A stretch of DNA of 7,929 nt, from assembly GCA_018830745.1 (NCBI GenBank), contig JAHJRU010000004.1, forward strand, positions 1 through 7,929, in the 5' to 3' direction. The notes under the pieces are model-generated. The model searched no databases, was not told the DNA's origin, and worked only from the letters and a program-made list of their open reading frames with translations. Both the position numbers and the translations under genes were made by a program. Each line of letters begins with the position of its first letter. Position 1 is the stretch's first letter. Shown piece by piece: positions 6,475 to 7,929 of the stretch. The stretch is from Chloroflexota bacterium (GTDB lineage: Bacteria; Chloroflexota; Dehalococcoidia; Dehalococcoidales; JAHJRU01).

Positions 6475-7755
6475 ATGGGGGAGGAATTATTTAGTCCAGA
6501 AGAAGCCATGCCCCTCGGGGAAAGGGAGCAGTACTACAACGAGAAAGTGCGCCAGGTGGTTCAATTCGCCTACGACAACGCACCGGCGGTGAAGGCCAAG
6601 ATGGATAAAGCCGGCGTCAAACCTCCCCAAATAAAAACCACCAAGGATTTGGAACTGCTCCCGGTAATAACCCGGGACGAAATAATCGAGCTGGAGAAAG
6701 CCAACCCACCCTTCGGGGGATTGCTGGCTGTCCCCGCCAACAGCCTGTATAGATTCATATACTCGCCAGGACCGCTTTACGTTCCCCTTGGTTCAACGGA
6801 ATACGCCAGGTCGGCACAGAAGATATTACACGCCGTCGGCTTGAGAAGGGGCGACCCGGTTATCCTGTCGATGCCCAATTTATATATGGCTGGCGCCAGC
6901 GTAGAGGATGCCATGCTCCTGGACGGGATGGTCTGTATCCCGTCAGGCACCGGCAACACCGAGCTTCAGGTTACCATGATGCACGACCTCGACATAAAGG
7001 GATTTATCGGCACACCTACATTCCTTATGAACCTGGTGCGCAAGGCAGAGGACATGGGCTATGACTTCAAACGCGATTTCAAGCTAAATTGTGCGCTGGT
7101 ATGGGGTGAGCCCCTCCTGCCTGAAGTAAGGAATACCCTGGAGCAGGATTACGGCATCAGGCTAACTGATGGAGTGGGAGTAGGCGTGGGGCTTGACCTG
7201 GGCTTTGATTGCGGTCAGAGGAACGGCATCCATATCACGGAAGAGCAGTTCGTCGAAATAGTCGAGCCGGGCACCTGGAAGCAATTACCACCGGGTGAAG
7301 TTGGCGCCTTGCTGGTTACCGGATTCAGTAACAACGCCTTTCCCATGATAAGGTATATGACCGGGGACCTCTCGTCGCTCATCACTGAACCGTGCCCCTG
7401 TGGCCGAACCTCACCCAGATTCACCGGTATTATGGGCAGAGTGGGTGATTCAGTCAAAGTAAGAGCCCTCTACATCACTCCCAGGCAGGTGCAGGCAGCA
7501 GCCTCCAAATTACCGGCGATGTCACGGTTTCAGGTAGTAGTCAGCCGCGCGGGTTACAAGGACCAGTTAACCTTTAACCTGGAACTAGCTGACGAAACCA
7601 TTGACCGGGATAAGTTCTTCCAGGAACTTCAGTCCAGCTTCCAGGACAATTGCCGGGTGAGGATTGATAAAATCAACGTGGTGCCTTCGGGCACAATCCC
7701 CGAAGAACACAAAATAATCGTCGATGACCGCAGCTGGCAGGTGAAGTCCGCCTAA
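6475..7755 (+). CDS. PaaK-like phenylacetate-CoA ligase family protein with degenerate ATP-binding motifs
   Basis: A 426-aa protein whose length and fold markers match phenylacetate-CoA ligase (PaaK, about 430 aa). These markers are an N-terminal YYNEKVRQVVQFAYDNAPAVK (20-40), FIGTPTFLMNL (177-187), GEPLLPEVR (211-219), RYMTGDLS (293-300), the CPCGR cluster (307-311) with following GR, and a C-terminal SGTIPEEHK ending in Lys 413, a possible catalytic lysine. Two core motifs are altered. The P-loop SSGTTG position reads IYSPGPLYVPLG (95-106), and the usual YGxTE/S-E A5 region reads DGVGVGVGLDLG (232-243). Asp 297 of TGD is kept. It could be a divergent ligase with modified nucleotide binding or a non-adenylating homologue. 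AAGGAGG at 6461-6467, 7 bases before ATG, fixes the start. Last gene of the operon. Related proteins with an SPGP-type P-loop occur near Liv cassettes as far as I recall, not verified. Confidence 0.82.
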   Translation: MGEELFSPEEAMPLGEREQYYNEKVRQVVQFAYDNAPAVKAKMDKAGVKPPQIKTTKDLELLPVITRDEIIELEKANPPFGGLLAVPANSLYRFIYSPGPLYVPLGSTEYARSAQKILHAVGLRRGDPVILSMPNLYMAGASVEDAMLLDGMVCIPSGTGNTELQVTMMHDLDIKGFIGTPTFLMNLVRKAEDMGYDFKRDFKLNCALVWGEPLLPEVRNTLEQDYGIRLTDGVGVGVGLDLGFDCGQRNGIHITEEQFVEIVEPGTWKQLPPGEVGALLVTGFSNNAFPMIRYMTGDLSSLITEPCPCGRTSPRFTGIMGRVGDSVKVRALYITPRQVQAAASKLPAMSRFQVVVSRAGYKDQLTFNLELADETIDRDKFFQELQSSFQDNCRVRIDKINVVPSGTIPEEHKIIVDDRSWQVKSA

Positions 7756-7763
7756 AACAGATA

Positions 7764-7808
7764 ACGGTGGCGAGCAACATTCAGTTTGTGAATGGTAATC
7801 GCCACCGT
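7764..7808. terminator. Nested hairpin between convergent genes, probable bidirectional terminator
   Basis: A perfect 10-bp stem joins 7764-7773 (ACGGTGGCGA) and 7799-7808 (TCGCCACCGT). Inside it is a perfect 6-bp hairpin, 7778-7783 (CATTCA) with 7789-7794 (TGAATG). There is no clear T-tract on the plus strand. On the minus strand TATCTGTTTT follows the stem, so termination of the minus-strand gene is the better-supported use. It lies 8 bases after the PaaK-like stop. Confidence 0.55.
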
Positions 7809-7831
7809 CTTCGCTGACAGTTAAGGGATGG

Positions 7832-7929
7832 TTATTTAGCCGCCGGGTCCCAGTCGATGGTCAGTTCGCAGCAGTAGTCACCGCAGACCTTACCCTTGGT
7901 GCGCTGCGCCCGGAGCTTGGGATTCATCA
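7832..7929 (-). CDS. C-terminal end of an unidentified protein, 3' part only
   Basis: On the minus strand the frame runs open from the window edge to a TAA at 7834-7832, giving about 31 residues that end with KVCGDYCCELTIDWDPAAK. The window starts inside the gene; the ATG at 7927 may be internal. Three cysteines cluster in CGDYCC. A C-terminus of the type RTK...GDxxCxF/L is seen in L-2-amino-thiazoline-4-carboxylic acid hydrolase-like proteins of anaerobes, but that is a weak resemblance from memory. It is convergent with the transporter operon and shares the hairpin at 7764-7808. Codons are consistent with a real gene (GC-rich third positions, clean stop). Confidence 0.5.
   Translation of the reverse strand, partial: MNPKLRAQRTKGKVCGDYCCELTIDWDPAAK

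Noticed and set aside
6152..6592. 146-residue plus-strand frame across the livF/PaaK-like junction
   Set aside because: Out-of-frame translation rich in S, P, W and R that overlaps two well-supported genes.
1..7929. CRISPR arrays, tRNA, rRNA, insertion sequences, att sites
   Set aside because: No spaced direct repeats, no cloverleaf or rRNA segments, no transposase or integrase frames and no terminal inverted repeats were seen.

Overview
The window looks like part of a chromosome of an anaerobic or facultatively anaerobic bacterium that degrades organic or aromatic acids. The evidence is a CCG-domain (heterodisulfide-reductase-like) iron-sulfur protein next to a branched-chain-amino-acid-type (Liv/HAAT) ABC transporter cassette that carries two acyl-activating-enzyme genes. 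Such layouts are known from Desulfobacterota and Dehalococcoidia-type Chloroflexota. Codons are GC-leaning but not extreme. I cannot fix the phylum from the sequence alone.

Layout: (1) 1-647, the 3' part of a plus-strand gene for a two-CCG-domain Fe-S oxidoreductase subunit, closed by a nested hairpin with a T-tract (678-728). (2) 648-893, a regulatory gap holding that terminator, a C-rich G-poor stretch, a good sigma70-like promoter (TTGACA at 795-800) and a large interrupted inverted repeat (770-829) that encloses the -35 box and overlaps the -10 box. (3) 894-7755, six closely spaced plus-strand genes: livG-type ATPase, a FadD15-type long-chain acyl-CoA synthetase homologue, livH-type permease, livM-type permease, livF-type ATPase, and a PaaK-like AMP-forming ligase homologue whose nucleotide-binding motifs are degenerate. 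Gaps are 3 to 41 bases, and clear Shine-Dalgarno sequences precede the five downstream genes, so this reads as one operon. (4) 7756-7831, a convergent intergenic region with a perfect 10-bp stem enclosing a second perfect 6-bp hairpin. (5) 7832-7929, the C-terminal end of a minus-strand gene ending in a Cys-rich segment.

Inferred joint role: LivH and LivM form the membrane channel and LivG and LivF power it. The acyl-CoA synthetase would trap the imported carboxylate as a CoA thioester. The PaaK-like protein may do the same for another acid or may have lost adenylation. No periplasmic or lipoprotein substrate-binding protein is encoded here, so the substrate is not identified. The upstream Fe-S protein could pass electrons from acyl-CoA oxidation to the membrane, but it appears to be a separate transcription unit.

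Nothing here is a clearly undescribed system. The most unusual items are the degenerate PaaK homologue, the inverted repeat on the promoter, and a 22-bp perfect palindrome inside livM.
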